Assembly: GCA_900465675.1 (NCBI GenBank)
Contig: UBJR01000028.1
Span: 173,363-237,362 of the forward strand
DNA from: Hyphomicrobiales bacterium
GTDB taxonomy: Bacteria; Pseudomonadota; Alphaproteobacteria; Rhizobiales; Rhizobiaceae
Direction of reading: 5' to 3'
Length of the DNA: 64,000 nt
Shown here: positions 15,181-23,077 of the stretch, piece by piece
How the letters are laid out: each line of letters begins with the position of its first letter
Numbering within the stretch: the first letter of the stretch is position 1
Notes under the pieces: model-generated
What the model was told of the DNA's origin: nothing
Seen by the model: the letters and a program-made list of their open reading frames with translations, nothing else
The model's database searches: none
Translations under genes and position numbers: made by a program

Positions 15181-15930
15181 TTAGAGGACGCCGGCTTCGG
15201 TCTTGAGCTTCTCGACGAGCTCGGCGACCGACTTGACCTTGACGCCTGCCTTGCGGCCGGAGGGCTCTTCGGTCTTTAGCACCTTGAGGCGCGGCTCGGT
15301 GGAGACGCCGAAATCAGCCGGGCTCTTCTTGTCGAGCGGCTTCTTCTTTGCCTTCATGATGTTCGGAAGCGACGCATAGCGCGGCTCGTTGAGGCGAAGG
15401 TCGGTGGTAACGACAGCCGGAAGCTTGACGTCGATCGTCTGCAGGCCGCCGTCGACTTCGCGGGTCACGGTCGCCTTGCCATCACCGATCTCGATCTTCG
15501 AGGCGAAGGTCGCCTGGGCCGTGCCGAGCAGGGCTGCCAGCATCTGGCCGGTCTGGTTGCTATCGTCATCGATTGCCTGCTTGCCGACAATCACGAGACC
15601 CGGCTGTTCGGCATCGGCGACGCCCTTGAGGATCTTGGCGACGGTGAGCGGCTCGACGGCATCATCGGTCTCGACGAGGATGGCGCGGTCGGCACCCATG
15701 GCGAGCGCGGTGCGCAGCGTCTCTTCGGCCTTGGCGGGACCGATCGACACGACGACCACTTCCTCGGCCTTGCCCGCTTCCTTCAGCCGCAGCGCCTCTT
15801 CCACCGAGATCTCGTCGAACGGGTTCATCGACATCTTGACGTTGGCGAGTTCAACACCCGTGCCGTCAGGCTTGACGCGGATCTTCACGTTGTAATCAAC
15901 CACCCGCTTCACAGGAACGAGAATCTTCAT
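15181..15930 (-). CDS. etfB: Electron transfer flavoprotein beta subunit
   Basis: The 249-residue beta subunit of ETF, which holds the structural AMP and carries the recognition loop for the dehydrogenases. It begins MKILVPVKRVVDYNVKIRVK, the standard family start, and contains VVSIGPAKAEETLRTALAMGADRAIL (in two pieces) and the recognition region QAIDDDSNQTGQMLAALL. It is the first of etfB-etfA with a 22-bp gap, followed after a hairpin by the 3-hydroxybutyryl-CoA dehydrogenase gene. Its own promoter may lie in the 181-bp gap upstream (15931-16111). Confidence 0.95.
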   Translation of the reverse strand: MKILVPVKRVVDYNVKIRVKPDGTGVELANVKMSMNPFDEISVEEALRLKEAGKAEEVVVVSIGPAKAEETLRTALAMGADRAILVETDDAVEPLTVAKILKGVADAEQPGLVIVGKQAIDDDSNQTGQMLAALLGTAQATFASKIEIGDGKATVTREVDGGLQTIDVKLPAVVTTDLRLNEPRYASLPNIMKAKKKPLDKKSPADFGVSTEPRLKVLKTEEPSGRKAGVKVKSVAELVEKLKTEAGVL

Positions 15931-16111
15931 GGGGTCCTTCCTTCAAACTCTTTCGCCAGGAAAATGCGCGTTTCGGCGCTGCTCCGATTGTCGAATGGCG
16001 ACATGGATACGCGTTTTTCCTCCAAATACAACGCTGGCCAGTCGCAGACAGACAAATTGGAGACCGGAAATATATTACGTTTACGTTCACGTCAATATTG
16101 TGCGTGCGCTG

Positions 16112-16867
16112 TCAGGAGTGACTGTCTTCGGCTGCGATGGCGCGGCGGATGGCAGGCGTGCTGCGCACCGCGCGCGGCGTGACGATCTCCCGGTCGAAGA
16201 GGGGCACATCGCGGCGCTTCAGGAGCAGGACGAGGATGGCGCCTGCGAGGATACCGCCGACATGCGCGCCCCAGGAGACGTCGCTATCCGTACTGATGAC
16301 CAGCATGAAGAACTGCTGGCCGACCCAGAGCAGCAAAGGAATGAAAGCGGGAAGCGGCAAGGGCACACGGAAGAACACCAGCACCCAGACTTTGACGCGC
16401 GGATGCAGCACGAGATAGGCCGCCACGATGCCCGATATGGCGCCTGACGCACCGATCAGCGGCGCCTGGGATTCAGTCGCCAGCAGGCCGTGGCAGAGCG
16501 CGCCGAATGCGGCACAGGCCAGATAGAAGATGAGAAAGCGCAGATGCCCCATGGCATCTTCGACATTGTCGCCGAAGACCCAGAGGAAGATCATGTTTCC
16601 CGCCATATGCCAGAAGCTGCCATGGAGGAAGGCGTAGCTGATATAGGTCAGCGGCTCGGGGATCAGTTCCAGCTCAGGCGGCAGGATGGCGTGATCGAAG
16701 GCGACGGCCGGGATATATCCGAGGCCGACGGTTGCTGCCTTCGCGATATCAGGGGCGGCAAAGCCGGTGAACAGCCAGATCGCGACATTCGCGGCGATCA
16801 GGGCCAGCGTTACCCACTGCACCTTGATATGTTTCAGCGTATTGGCGTCGTGCAGTGGAATGAACAT
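16112..16867 (-). CDS. Rhomboid-family intramembrane serine protease
   Basis: A 251-residue polytopic membrane protein. The start MFIPLHDANTLKH at 16867 is the usual rhizobial form; an in-frame upstream start at 16972 would overlap the cobalamin adenosyltransferase gene. Active-site signatures are complete: HGSFWHMAGN (residues 82-91) with the oxyanion-side His and Asn, GASG with nucleophile Ser141, and the general-base His202 in SWGAHVGG. Rhomboids cut substrates inside the membrane; the substrate here is unknown. The C-terminal tail is cytoplasmic and basic. It sits between the adenosyltransferase and etfB genes on the same strand. Confidence 0.92.
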   Translation of the reverse strand: MFIPLHDANTLKHIKVQWVTLALIAANVAIWLFTGFAAPDIAKAATVGLGYIPAVAFDHAILPPELELIPEPLTYISYAFLHGSFWHMAGNMIFLWVFGDNVEDAMGHLRFLIFYLACAAFGALCHGLLATESQAPLIGASGAISGIVAAYLVLHPRVKVWVLVFFRVPLPLPAFIPLLLWVGQQFFMLVISTDSDVSWGAHVGGILAGAILVLLLKRRDVPLFDREIVTPRAVRSTPAIRRAIAAEDSHS

Positions 16868-16904
16868 GAAAGCCTGCCCCCGGGCGATCTTCGTTGCCGG
16901 GAAC

Positions 16905-17483
16905 CTATCTGTTTTTTCCGGGAACCCAAAGCACATCCGCGCGGCCCTGGTCATTCGCATGACGGGCGGCAACGAAGAGAAAATCGGAGAGGCGGTTGAC
17001 GTATTTCAGCGCCTCCTGGCCAACGGTCTCGCCTTCGGTTCGCGACAGCGCCACCATCAGCCGCTCGGCGCGCCGCGAGATGGTGCGGGCCAGATGCAGG
17101 TGCGCAGCGGCCGGCGAGCCGGCCGGCAGCACGAAGGATTTCAAGCGTTCGAGATCGGCGTTCAGCCTGTCGATATCAGTTTCCAGCCGGGTTACCTGAG
17201 GGGCGACAATGCGCAGTGGCTCATAGTCGAGGGGCTTGCCGGTATCGGGGGTCGCAAGATCGGCGCCGAGATCGAAGAGGTCGTTCTGGATGAGCATCAG
17301 CATCCGGTCGAGCTCTGGGTGATCGGCGGTGTGGAGCCTGACGACGCCGATCGCCGAATTCGTTTCGTCGATCGTGCCATAGGCTTCGATGCGCAGATCA
17401 TGCTTCTGCCGCCGGGGACCGGAGACCAGCGCGGTCGTGCCGTCGTCGCCGGTCTTGGTGTAGATCTTGTTGAGCTTGACCAC
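16905..17483 (-). CDS. Cob(I)alamin adenosyltransferase, PduO type
   Basis: A 192-residue ATP:cob(I)alamin adenosyltransferase that makes adenosylcobalamin. The ATP-binding N-terminus KIYTKTGDDGTT (residues 6-17) is typical of PduO/MMAB enzymes, and the C-terminal helix with ISRRAERLMVALS carries the conserved Arg and Glu. It is trimeric in characterised members. The twin-TM gene lies 23 bp upstream and the rhomboid gene 37 bp downstream, so an operon is likely. Adenosylcobalamin would supply methylmalonyl-CoA mutase and a B12-dependent ribonucleotide reductase encoded elsewhere. Confidence 0.93.
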   Translation of the reverse strand: MVKLNKIYTKTGDDGTTALVSGPRRQKHDLRIEAYGTIDETNSAIGVVRLHTADHPELDRMLMLIQNDLFDLGADLATPDTGKPLDYEPLRIVAPQVTRLETDIDRLNADLERLKSFVLPAGSPAAAHLHLARTISRRAERLMVALSRTEGETVGQEALKYVNRLSDFLFVAARHANDQGRADVLWVPGKNR

Positions 17484-17506
17484 TCGTTCCCCCAGTTCTC
17501 AATGCG

Positions 17507-17710
17507 TCAGGTCGGGCGGCCGCCGCCGGTCAGCCACAGCGTCAGCATGATCAGGATGACGGCGATCGCCTGCAGCAGCACGCGCAGCTGCATCAGCTTG
17601 TTCGACAGGTTGGAATCGCCGCCCTTCATCATGTTGAAGAGGCCGCGGATCAGCACCAGCGCGACGAGGCCCATGACGATGATGGCGAGAATGTAAGTGG
17701 CCGTGGACAT
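17507..17710 (-). CDS. Twin transmembrane protein, HIG1-like
   Basis: A 67-residue protein that is almost entirely two transmembrane helices (about residues 5-27 and 41-63) joined by a short loop with NMMKGGDSNLSNKLMQLRV. The Gly-rich loop and the Met/Arg residues between helices match the HIG1 (hypoxia-induced) domain seen in rhizobial twin-transmembrane proteins. HIG1 proteins in other systems associate with cytochrome oxidase, so a respiratory role is possible but inferred. It sits directly upstream of the adenosyltransferase gene, a pairing common in rhizobia. Confidence 0.82.
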   Translation of the reverse strand: MSTATYILAIIVMGLVALVLIRGLFNMMKGGDSNLSNKLMQLRVLLQAIAVILIMLTLWLTGGGRPT

Positions 17711-17728
17711 GGCATTCGGCTTTCTTGG

Positions 17729-18562
17729 TCAGTCGGTCCAGCGCATCAGGCGATAGAAGAGATCTGCAGGCAGCAGTCTCTTCAGCATCATGCCCTGCTT
17801 TGCCGGAACCGTTACAGGATAATGTGGCTTCGGATTTTTCGAGTTCAATGCGTCTTTTAGAACCGCATAGACCGCATCCGGTTGAAGTTTATGTCGGCTG
17901 ACCGGGCCGGTGCCGTCAAGCCGCGCCAGCTGTCGGCGATAATCTGCCGCATGCACGGAGCCGCGGATATCGATGTGCTCGTTGATCTTGGAGAGCGCAT
18001 TGGCCGTGAAGCGCGAGGCGATAGGGCCGGGCTCGATCAGGCTGACATGGATGCCGCTGCCTTGCAGCTCCATTCGCAGCGTGACGCTCAGGCCTTCGAG
18101 AGCGAATTTCGATGCGGTGTAGGCGCCGCGGTAGCGGTAGGGCACGACGCCGAGGATCGAGGAGCACTGGACGATGCGGCCGCTGCCTCGCTTGCGCATC
18201 AGGGGCAGTACGCGGCGCGTCAGTTCATGCCAGCCGAAAAAGTTGGCCTCGAACTGTTCCCGCAGCACATCCGTCGTCAAATCCTCGACGGCGCCCGGCT
18301 GGCCATAAGCGCCATTGTTGAAGAGAGCGTCGATGCGGCCGCCGGAGACGACTTCGATCTCGCGCATGAAGTCAGCAATGGAATCGGTATGGGCATAATC
18401 CATGCGGAAGGCTTCTATGCCGTCCGCCTGAAGCGATCCGAGATCTTCCTGCTTGCGTACAGTGGCGAAGACACGCCAGCCGTCAGCCTTGAGAGCGCGT
18501 GCGCAATAGGCACCGATCCCGGATGAACATCCGGTAACGATGATGGTGCGCGGCTCTGCCAT
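17729..18562 (-). CDS. SDR-family NAD(P)-dependent oxidoreductase
   Basis: A 277-residue short-chain dehydrogenase. It has the cofactor motif TGCSSGIG (residues 10-17), NNGAYG in place of the usual NNAG (about 82-87), catalytic Ser134/135 and the Tyr148-X3-Lys152 pair in YTASK. The C-terminal extension is typical of classical SDRs. The substrate cannot be read from sequence. It is the first gene of the minus-strand run leading to the twin-TM and adenosyltransferase genes, 18 bp upstream of the former, and diverges from the BrkB-like gene across 76 bp. Confidence 0.9.
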   Translation of the reverse strand: MAEPRTIIVTGCSSGIGAYCARALKADGWRVFATVRKQEDLGSLQADGIEAFRMDYAHTDSIADFMREIEVVSGGRIDALFNNGAYGQPGAVEDLTTDVLREQFEANFFGWHELTRRVLPLMRKRGSGRIVQCSSILGVVPYRYRGAYTASKFALEGLSVTLRMELQGSGIHVSLIEPGPIASRFTANALSKINEHIDIRGSVHAADYRRQLARLDGTGPVSRHKLQPDAVYAVLKDALNSKNPKPHYPVTVPAKQGMMLKRLLPADLFYRLMRWTD

Positions 18563-18638
18563 TCATTGATTCCTGTACAAACTGGGACTCGTTTCCCATA
18601 TTCGCACCGAGGTTACAATCGCCAGCGCCGGAGATGGA

Positions 18639-19604
18639 ATGCCGAAGATACTGCGTATGCTCTATGAGGTGGTCTATGACGCGATCTGCCATCTCATCGA
18701 GGACGACGGCTTCGCCATGGCCAGCCATGTGGCGCTATCGACCCTGCTTGCGGTCTTTCCGTTCCTGATCTTCGGCACGGCGCTTGCGAACTTCCTCGGC
18801 GCCGATCAGTTTTCGATGACGGCGATCCACATCATCTTCGATACCTGGCCGGAAGCGATCGCCAAGCCGCTGGCCGATCAGGTTGTGCAGGTCCTAACTG
18901 TGCCGCGCGGCGGGCTGCTCACCATCTCGGTTCTCGCTGCCGCCTATTTCGCCTCGAATGGCGTGGAGGCGCTGCGCATCTCGCTGAACCGCGCCTATCG
19001 CGTGCAGGAGACGCGGCCGTGGTATTTCACGCGCCTTGCCAGTCTCGGATATGTCCTCGTCGCCGTCATCATCTTTGCGGCCATCAGCATCCTGCTTGTG
19101 GCGGTTCCCGTTGGTCTCGACTATGCCCGCGAATGGCTGCTCCACAACGATGCTTTCGAGTGGATACCGCCGACCGTTCGCCAGTGGCTGCCACTTATCG
19201 TCGATACGCTGGAGGTGGTCTTCAGCTGGCGTATCTACGGCACGCTGGTGATGCTGACGCTCGGCTTGCTGGTCGTGCATCTCTGGCTTCCGTCAGGGCG
19301 CCGCAAGGTGTTCGACGTCATACCGGGCGTGTTGCTGACGCTGCTCCTCTGGCTCGCGGGCGCGCTGATCTTCGCCTATTATCTGGCAACCTTCGCCAAT
19401 TACACCGCGACCTATGCCGGTCTCGCCTCGGTGATGGTGGTGCTGATCTTCCTTTATATGGTCGGGGTGATCTTCATTATCGGCGCTGAACTAAACGCGG
19501 CGCTGCTGAAATTTCGGGTTCGGGCGATCTTCAAGCGCAATTTTCTCAGTGGCAATGGCCACAAGCGCTCAGAGGCCGACAAGCTGCCGGATGTCGGCGG
19601 CTGA
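18639..19604 (+). CDS. YihY/BrkB-family inner membrane protein
   Basis: A 321-residue protein with six predicted transmembrane helices, at about residues 30-52, 82-102, 135-160, 185-210, 225-248 and 250-280. The sequence ASHVALSTLLAVFPFLIFG near residue 28 and YFASNGVEALRISLNRAY near 103 are family blocks of YihY/BrkB (once mislabelled RNase BN). The function is unknown; the fold resembles lipid transporters, and links to outer-membrane phospholipid transport are known in other bacteria. The C-terminal tail is charged. Its last 36 bp overlap the convergent 3-prime end of gluQRS. Confidence 0.9.
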   Translation: MPKILRMLYEVVYDAICHLIEDDGFAMASHVALSTLLAVFPFLIFGTALANFLGADQFSMTAIHIIFDTWPEAIAKPLADQVVQVLTVPRGGLLTISVLAAAYFASNGVEALRISLNRAYRVQETRPWYFTRLASLGYVLVAVIIFAAISILLVAVPVGLDYAREWLLHNDAFEWIPPTVRQWLPLIVDTLEVVFSWRIYGTLVMLTLGLLVVHLWLPSGRRKVFDVIPGVLLTLLLWLAGALIFAYYLATFANYTATYAGLASVMVVLIFLYMVGVIFIIGAELNAALLKFRVRAIFKRNFLSGNGHKRSEADKLPDVGG

Positions 19605-20450
19605 AAGACCCTTGGCCCGTAGTTCGGCAATCCCGGTATCGCCCTCGCTTTTCGAGAGCTTGCGTCCGGATGCATCGGTCACGAGCCGGTGGTGATGATA
19701 GGCGGGCTCCGGTAGGCCGAGCAGAACCTGCAGCAGCCGGTGAACCGATGTTGCGTGGAAAAGATCGAGCCCGCGCACAACATGGGTGACGCCCTGGAGC
19801 GCGTCGTCGAGAACGACGGATATATGATAGCTCGATGGCGCGTCGGAGCGGGAGAGGATGACATCGCCCCAGGCGGCCGGGTCGGCTTCAACGATGCCGC
19901 GTTCGCCGTCTCCGGTGTCGGTCCAGCTCAGGTTTGAACCGGCGGCCTCCAGCGCGCGGCGCATGTCTAGCCGCCATGCATGCTTGAGGCCTGCGCTCAG
20001 CCTGTCCGCTCGCTCTACCGCGCTCAATTCGCGGTCGTCAGCGGGATAGAGCGGTGAACCGTCCGGATCGCGCGGCCATGCCGCTCCTCTCGCCTCCTGG
20101 AATGCGACTTTTGTCTTTACCTCGCCGCGGGTCATGAAAGACGGGTAGACGAGGCCGCGGCCGATCAGCTGCTGGAGCGCTGCCTGATACTCGCCGAAAT
20201 GCTCCGATTGGCGGCGCGCCGGCCTCTCCCATGAAATGCCCAGCCATTCCATGTCGCGGTAGATGCCGGTTTCGAAATCGGGTGTGCAGCGGGTCAGATC
20301 GATGTCTTCGATGCGCAACAGCAACCGGCCACTGGCGGCATCTGCCATGTCCTGATTGATGAGGGCGGACAGCGCATGGCCGAGATGCAGCGGCCCGTTG
20401 GGGCTGGGGGCAAAACGGAAGACAGGCTTTTGACGCTGAGTCGTGGTCAT
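19569..20450 (-). CDS. gluQ: Glutamyl-Q tRNA(Asp) synthetase
   Basis: A truncated GluRS paralogue that attaches glutamate to queuosine at position 34 of tRNA-Asp. The 293-residue product has the class I HIGH-type motif HLGH (residues 22-25) in FRFAPSPNGPLHLGH, and KLSKS close to the C-terminus; it lacks the anticodon-binding domain, as expected. The usual zinc ligands are missing: the family block like YPCFCTR reads YPSFMTR. Start choice: ATG at 20450 puts the nucleotide-binding motif at the usual distance; the longer frame to 20708 lies inside the divergent glycosylase gene. The gene overlaps the convergent BrkB-like gene by 36 bp. Confidence 0.9.
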   Translation of the reverse strand: MTTTQRQKPVFRFAPSPNGPLHLGHALSALINQDMADAASGRLLLRIEDIDLTRCTPDFETGIYRDMEWLGISWERPARRQSEHFGEYQAALQQLIGRGLVYPSFMTRGEVKTKVAFQEARGAAWPRDPDGSPLYPADDRELSAVERADRLSAGLKHAWRLDMRRALEAAGSNLSWTDTGDGERGIVEADPAAWGDVILSRSDAPSSYHISVVLDDALQGVTHVVRGLDLFHATSVHRLLQVLLGLPEPAYHHHRLVTDASGRKLSKSEGDTGIAELRAKGLSAADIRQLVGL

Positions 20451-20490
20451 GCTTTCTTCTGCCACGGATTCGAAACCACCGCGAGGCGAC

Positions 20491-21135
20491 GTGCAGATCA
20501 TTCGAAACGAGGGCGATGTGGAGCAGGGGTTGGCCGAATTGCTGCGCCTCGATCCGCGTCTTTCAACCGTCGCCGCCGATGCCGGGCCGCTGCCCTTACG
20601 GCTGCGCGAGCCGGGTTTTGCCGGACTTGCCCATATCATCGTCTCGCAGATGGTCTCACGCGCAAGTGCCGAAGCGATCTGGCGGCGAATGCTGCCTGCC
20701 GATGGCAAGCTGACGGCCGAGAGCTACGTGATGCTGCATGAGGAGGCGTGGCGGGAGTTCGGGCTCTCCCGTGCCAAGGCCTCGACGCTGTCGGGGATCG
20801 CGACCGCGGTTGCAGCCGGACATCTGGATCTGACCGCGCTTTCGGTGCTGCCGCCAGACGAGGCGCGGCATGCGTTGACGGCGCTGAAGGGCGTCGGTCC
20901 CTGGACGGCAGAGGTCTATCTGATGTTCTGCTGCGGCCATGCCGATATTTTTCCATCCGGCGACGTTGCGCTGCAAAATGCCGTTGCCGCGGCATTCGGT
21001 CTCGCCGAACGGCCGCAAGCCAAGGCGCTGGCGGCAATGGCGTCTGTCTGGGCACCGTGGAGATCCGTGGCCGCAAGGCTTTTCTGGGCGTATTATGCGC
21101 AGAAACTCGGCCGCGGGCTCGTGCCGATGGCTTGA
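20491..21135 (+). CDS. DNA-3-methyladenine glycosylase, AlkA/HhH-GPD type
   Basis: A base-excision-repair glycosylase of the helix-hairpin-helix GPD superfamily that removes alkylated bases. The hairpin is LKGVGPWTAEVYLMF and the catalytic Asp is in SGDVALQNA about 20 residues later. No iron-sulfur cluster loop is present, as is normal for AlkA. I chose the GTG at 20491 (214 residues, starting VQIIRNEGDVEQGLAELLR), preceded by a GAGG eight bases away; in-frame starts at 20443 (GTG) and 20449 (ATG) would extend it by about 14-16 residues and overlap the gluQ start codon. The divergent gap is 40 bp with the start used here. Confidence 0.88.
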   Translation: MQIIRNEGDVEQGLAELLRLDPRLSTVAADAGPLPLRLREPGFAGLAHIIVSQMVSRASAEAIWRRMLPADGKLTAESYVMLHEEAWREFGLSRAKASTLSGIATAVAAGHLDLTALSVLPPDEARHALTALKGVGPWTAEVYLMFCCGHADIFPSGDVALQNAVAAAFGLAERPQAKALAAMASVWAPWRSVAARLFWAYYAQKLGRGLVPMA

Positions 21136-21246
21136 TCGGCAACACTCATCGAATTGCCGTTATTGACTGAATTTATTGGACTTCACAAGGCTGTCACAAC
21201 CGGCCTAATATAAGGATGCAGATGCCGAATCGATCAGGAGAGTCCC

Positions 21247-21804
21247 TTGACGATTGCAGTCTCCCCCCAGGCCCTGCCGGCGCTCGTTCTGAACGCTGAC
21301 TACAGGCCTTTGAGTTATTATCCCTTGTCGCTCTGGTCCTGGCAGGACGCGATCAAGGCGGTCTTCCTTGACCGTGTGAATATCATCGCAGAGTACGAAC
21401 ACTCGGTTTCTTCGCCGAGCTTTTCGATGCGGCTACCCAGCGTCGTTTGCCTCAAGACCTATGTTCAGCCATCGCGCAATCCCGCCTTCACGCGCTTCAA
21501 CGTGTTCCTCCGGGACAAGTTCGAGTGCCAGTATTGCGGCGATCACAACGACCTGACCTTCGACCATGTCATCCCGCGCGCCCATGGCGGCGAGACGACC
21601 TGGGAGAATGTCGTGGCGGCCTGCTCCCCCTGCAATCTCAGGAAGGGCAGCAAGCTACCGAAGCAGGCGGGCATGGTCCCGCATCAGAAGCCGTACCAGC
21701 CGACGGTGCAGGATCTGCACAATAACGGCCGCCTTTTCCCGCCGAACTATCTGCACGACAGCTGGCTCGATTATCTCTACTGGGATACCGAACTGCAGCC
21801 GTAA
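21247..21804 (+). CDS. HNH endonuclease family protein
   Basis: A 185-residue protein with a C-terminal HNH domain. The zinc cysteines are CQYC (residues 94-97) and CSPC (126-129); the HNH triad runs through DHVIPRAHGG (Asp106-His107), an Asn in TWENV (residue 121) and the following Asn130. The N-terminal 90 residues (VLNADYRPLSYYPLSLWSWQDA) are typical of stand-alone bacterial HNH proteins found across alphaproteobacteria. These are chromosomal, not part of a restriction system; the substrate is unknown. A ribosome-binding site (tcaggag) lies 5-8 bases before the start. No partner methylase is nearby. Confidence 0.9.
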   Translation: MTIAVSPQALPALVLNADYRPLSYYPLSLWSWQDAIKAVFLDRVNIIAEYEHSVSSPSFSMRLPSVVCLKTYVQPSRNPAFTRFNVFLRDKFECQYCGDHNDLTFDHVIPRAHGGETTWENVVAACSPCNLRKGSKLPKQAGMVPHQKPYQPTVQDLHNNGRLFPPNYLHDSWLDYLYWDTELQP

Positions 21805-21819
21805 CGGCAAACGCCTTTG

Positions 21820-22335
21820 TCAGGCCGACTTGCGGACGCCGATAAAGGCGAAGGCCGCGAGCACGAGGCTTGCAATCACGTTCCAGCCCGCAAAGGACAG
21901 GCCGAGCACGCGCAAAGCCGCGTCGGTGCAGGATGGTCCCTTGATGGTGTTGAGTTCAGTCAGCAGATCGCCGGCATTCTGCGTCATGCTGCCTGCCGTC
22001 GTCGAGCAGGTCGTGGGGCCGGCCCAGAAGTGCCATTCGACGCCCGAGTGATAGACGCCCATGCCGGCGCCGACGACCATCAGGGCGCCGGCTGCAAGGA
22101 GGAGCGCACGCGACATCCAATTCGGGAGGCCGAAGAGCGAACCGACCGCGCCAAGGAGCGCGATCGGAATGGCGTAATAATAGGGCTGGCGCTGCATCAG
22201 GCAGAGCGCGCAGGGGATGTAGCCGCCGATATACTGGAAGCCGAGCGCAGTGCCGACCACGACCGCCATGGCGACGGCGAGGACCAGCGAATAGATGAAG
22301 ACCGGACGGCTGACGGATGGGGCAATGGCAGTCAT
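21820..22335 (-). CDS. Disulfide bond formation protein B-like
   Basis: A four-helix inner-membrane protein of 171 residues that reoxidises DsbA-type proteins with quinone. The first redox pair is Cys42/Cys45 in PCALC, and the second pair is Cys110 and Cys136, in TTCSTT and GPSCTDA. The conserved Arg after the first pair (CLMQRQ) is present. The start at 22335 follows GGAG seven bases upstream; the longer frame to 22380 would overlap the YqaA gene end. It is 19 bp downstream of that gene on the same strand and convergent with the HNH gene. Confidence 0.9.
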   Translation of the reverse strand: MTAIAPSVSRPVFIYSLVLAVAMAVVVGTALGFQYIGGYIPCALCLMQRQPYYYAIPIALLGAVGSLFGLPNWMSRALLLAAGALMVVGAGMGVYHSGVEWHFWAGPTTCSTTAGSMTQNAGDLLTELNTIKGPSCTDAALRVLGLSFAGWNVIASLVLAAFAFIGVRKSA

Positions 22336-22354
22336 GGCGGGGCTCCGCGGAGTT

Positions 22355-22951
22355 TCAGTGGGCAATGAGCTTGTAGGCAACGCCGAGGGCGATCAGCACG
22401 ACTGCCGCGATAGCGGCGATCTGGCCGAGACGCTTCTCGATGAAATGGCGGATCGGCTCGCCGTAGCGGCGTAGCAGCCAGGCGAGGAAGAAGAAGCGGG
22501 AGCCGCGGGCGACGATCGCCGAGATGACGAAGAAGCCGAGGTTCATGTGGATGACGCCGGCGAGAATGGTGACAATCTTGATCGGCGGCAGGTGCGCCAG
22601 ACCCGACGTCACCAGAAGCAGCAGCAGGATTTCCCACTCGTCATGGATATAGACCCTGAGCTGCTCGAAGGCTTCGAGCTTGCCGTAGAATTCGAGAACG
22701 GGACGGGCGAGCGCATCATAGGCGTAATAGCCGAGCGCCCAGCCGGCGATGCCGCCGAGGACTGAGGCGACCGTTGCCACCAACGCGTAGCGATAGGCGC
22801 GTTCCGGCTTGGCAAGCGCCATCGGAAGATAAAGGACATCGGCCGGAACGAGAAAGACGGAGCTTTCGACGAAGGCGATAACGGCGAGCCAGACTTCGGC
22901 CGACTTGCGGGCGGCGAGAGACATGGTCCAGTCGTAAAGTCTGCGGAGCAT
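22355..22951 (-). CDS. YqaA-family (DedA/SNARE-associated) membrane protein
   Basis: A 198-residue polytopic membrane protein of the YqaA branch of the DedA superfamily (SNARE-associated/VTT domain). Family blocks include FVESSVFLVPADVLYLPMAL (about residues 27-46), the Gly-rich GGIAGWALGYYAYDALARP and LLVTSGLAHLPPIKIVTILAG. Five or six helices are predicted. DedA proteins act as lipid or undecaprenyl-phosphate flippases in characterised cases; YqaA itself has no proven role. The dsbB-like gene follows after 19 bp, probably in the same transcript. Confidence 0.88.
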   Translation of the reverse strand: MLRRLYDWTMSLAARKSAEVWLAVIAFVESSVFLVPADVLYLPMALAKPERAYRYALVATVASVLGGIAGWALGYYAYDALARPVLEFYGKLEAFEQLRVYIHDEWEILLLLLVTSGLAHLPPIKIVTILAGVIHMNLGFFVISAIVARGSRFFFLAWLLRRYGEPIRHFIEKRLGQIAAIAAVVLIALGVAYKLIAH

Positions 22952-23077
22952 TCCATTCCTTTCGTGCTGCGGTGCAAGAGCATTAGGCGGCGGGTCAGGC
23001 GCTGTAAATGCTCACTGTGGCAATGATAGTGGCGCCGGCGGTGAAATTTTTCGTGATCCGGCGGCAGATGACCGTGT

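Noticed and set aside
21247..21804. HNH gene as part of a restriction or defence system
   Set aside because: No methylase, specificity subunit or other defence gene is adjacent, and this stand-alone type is common in alphaproteobacteria.
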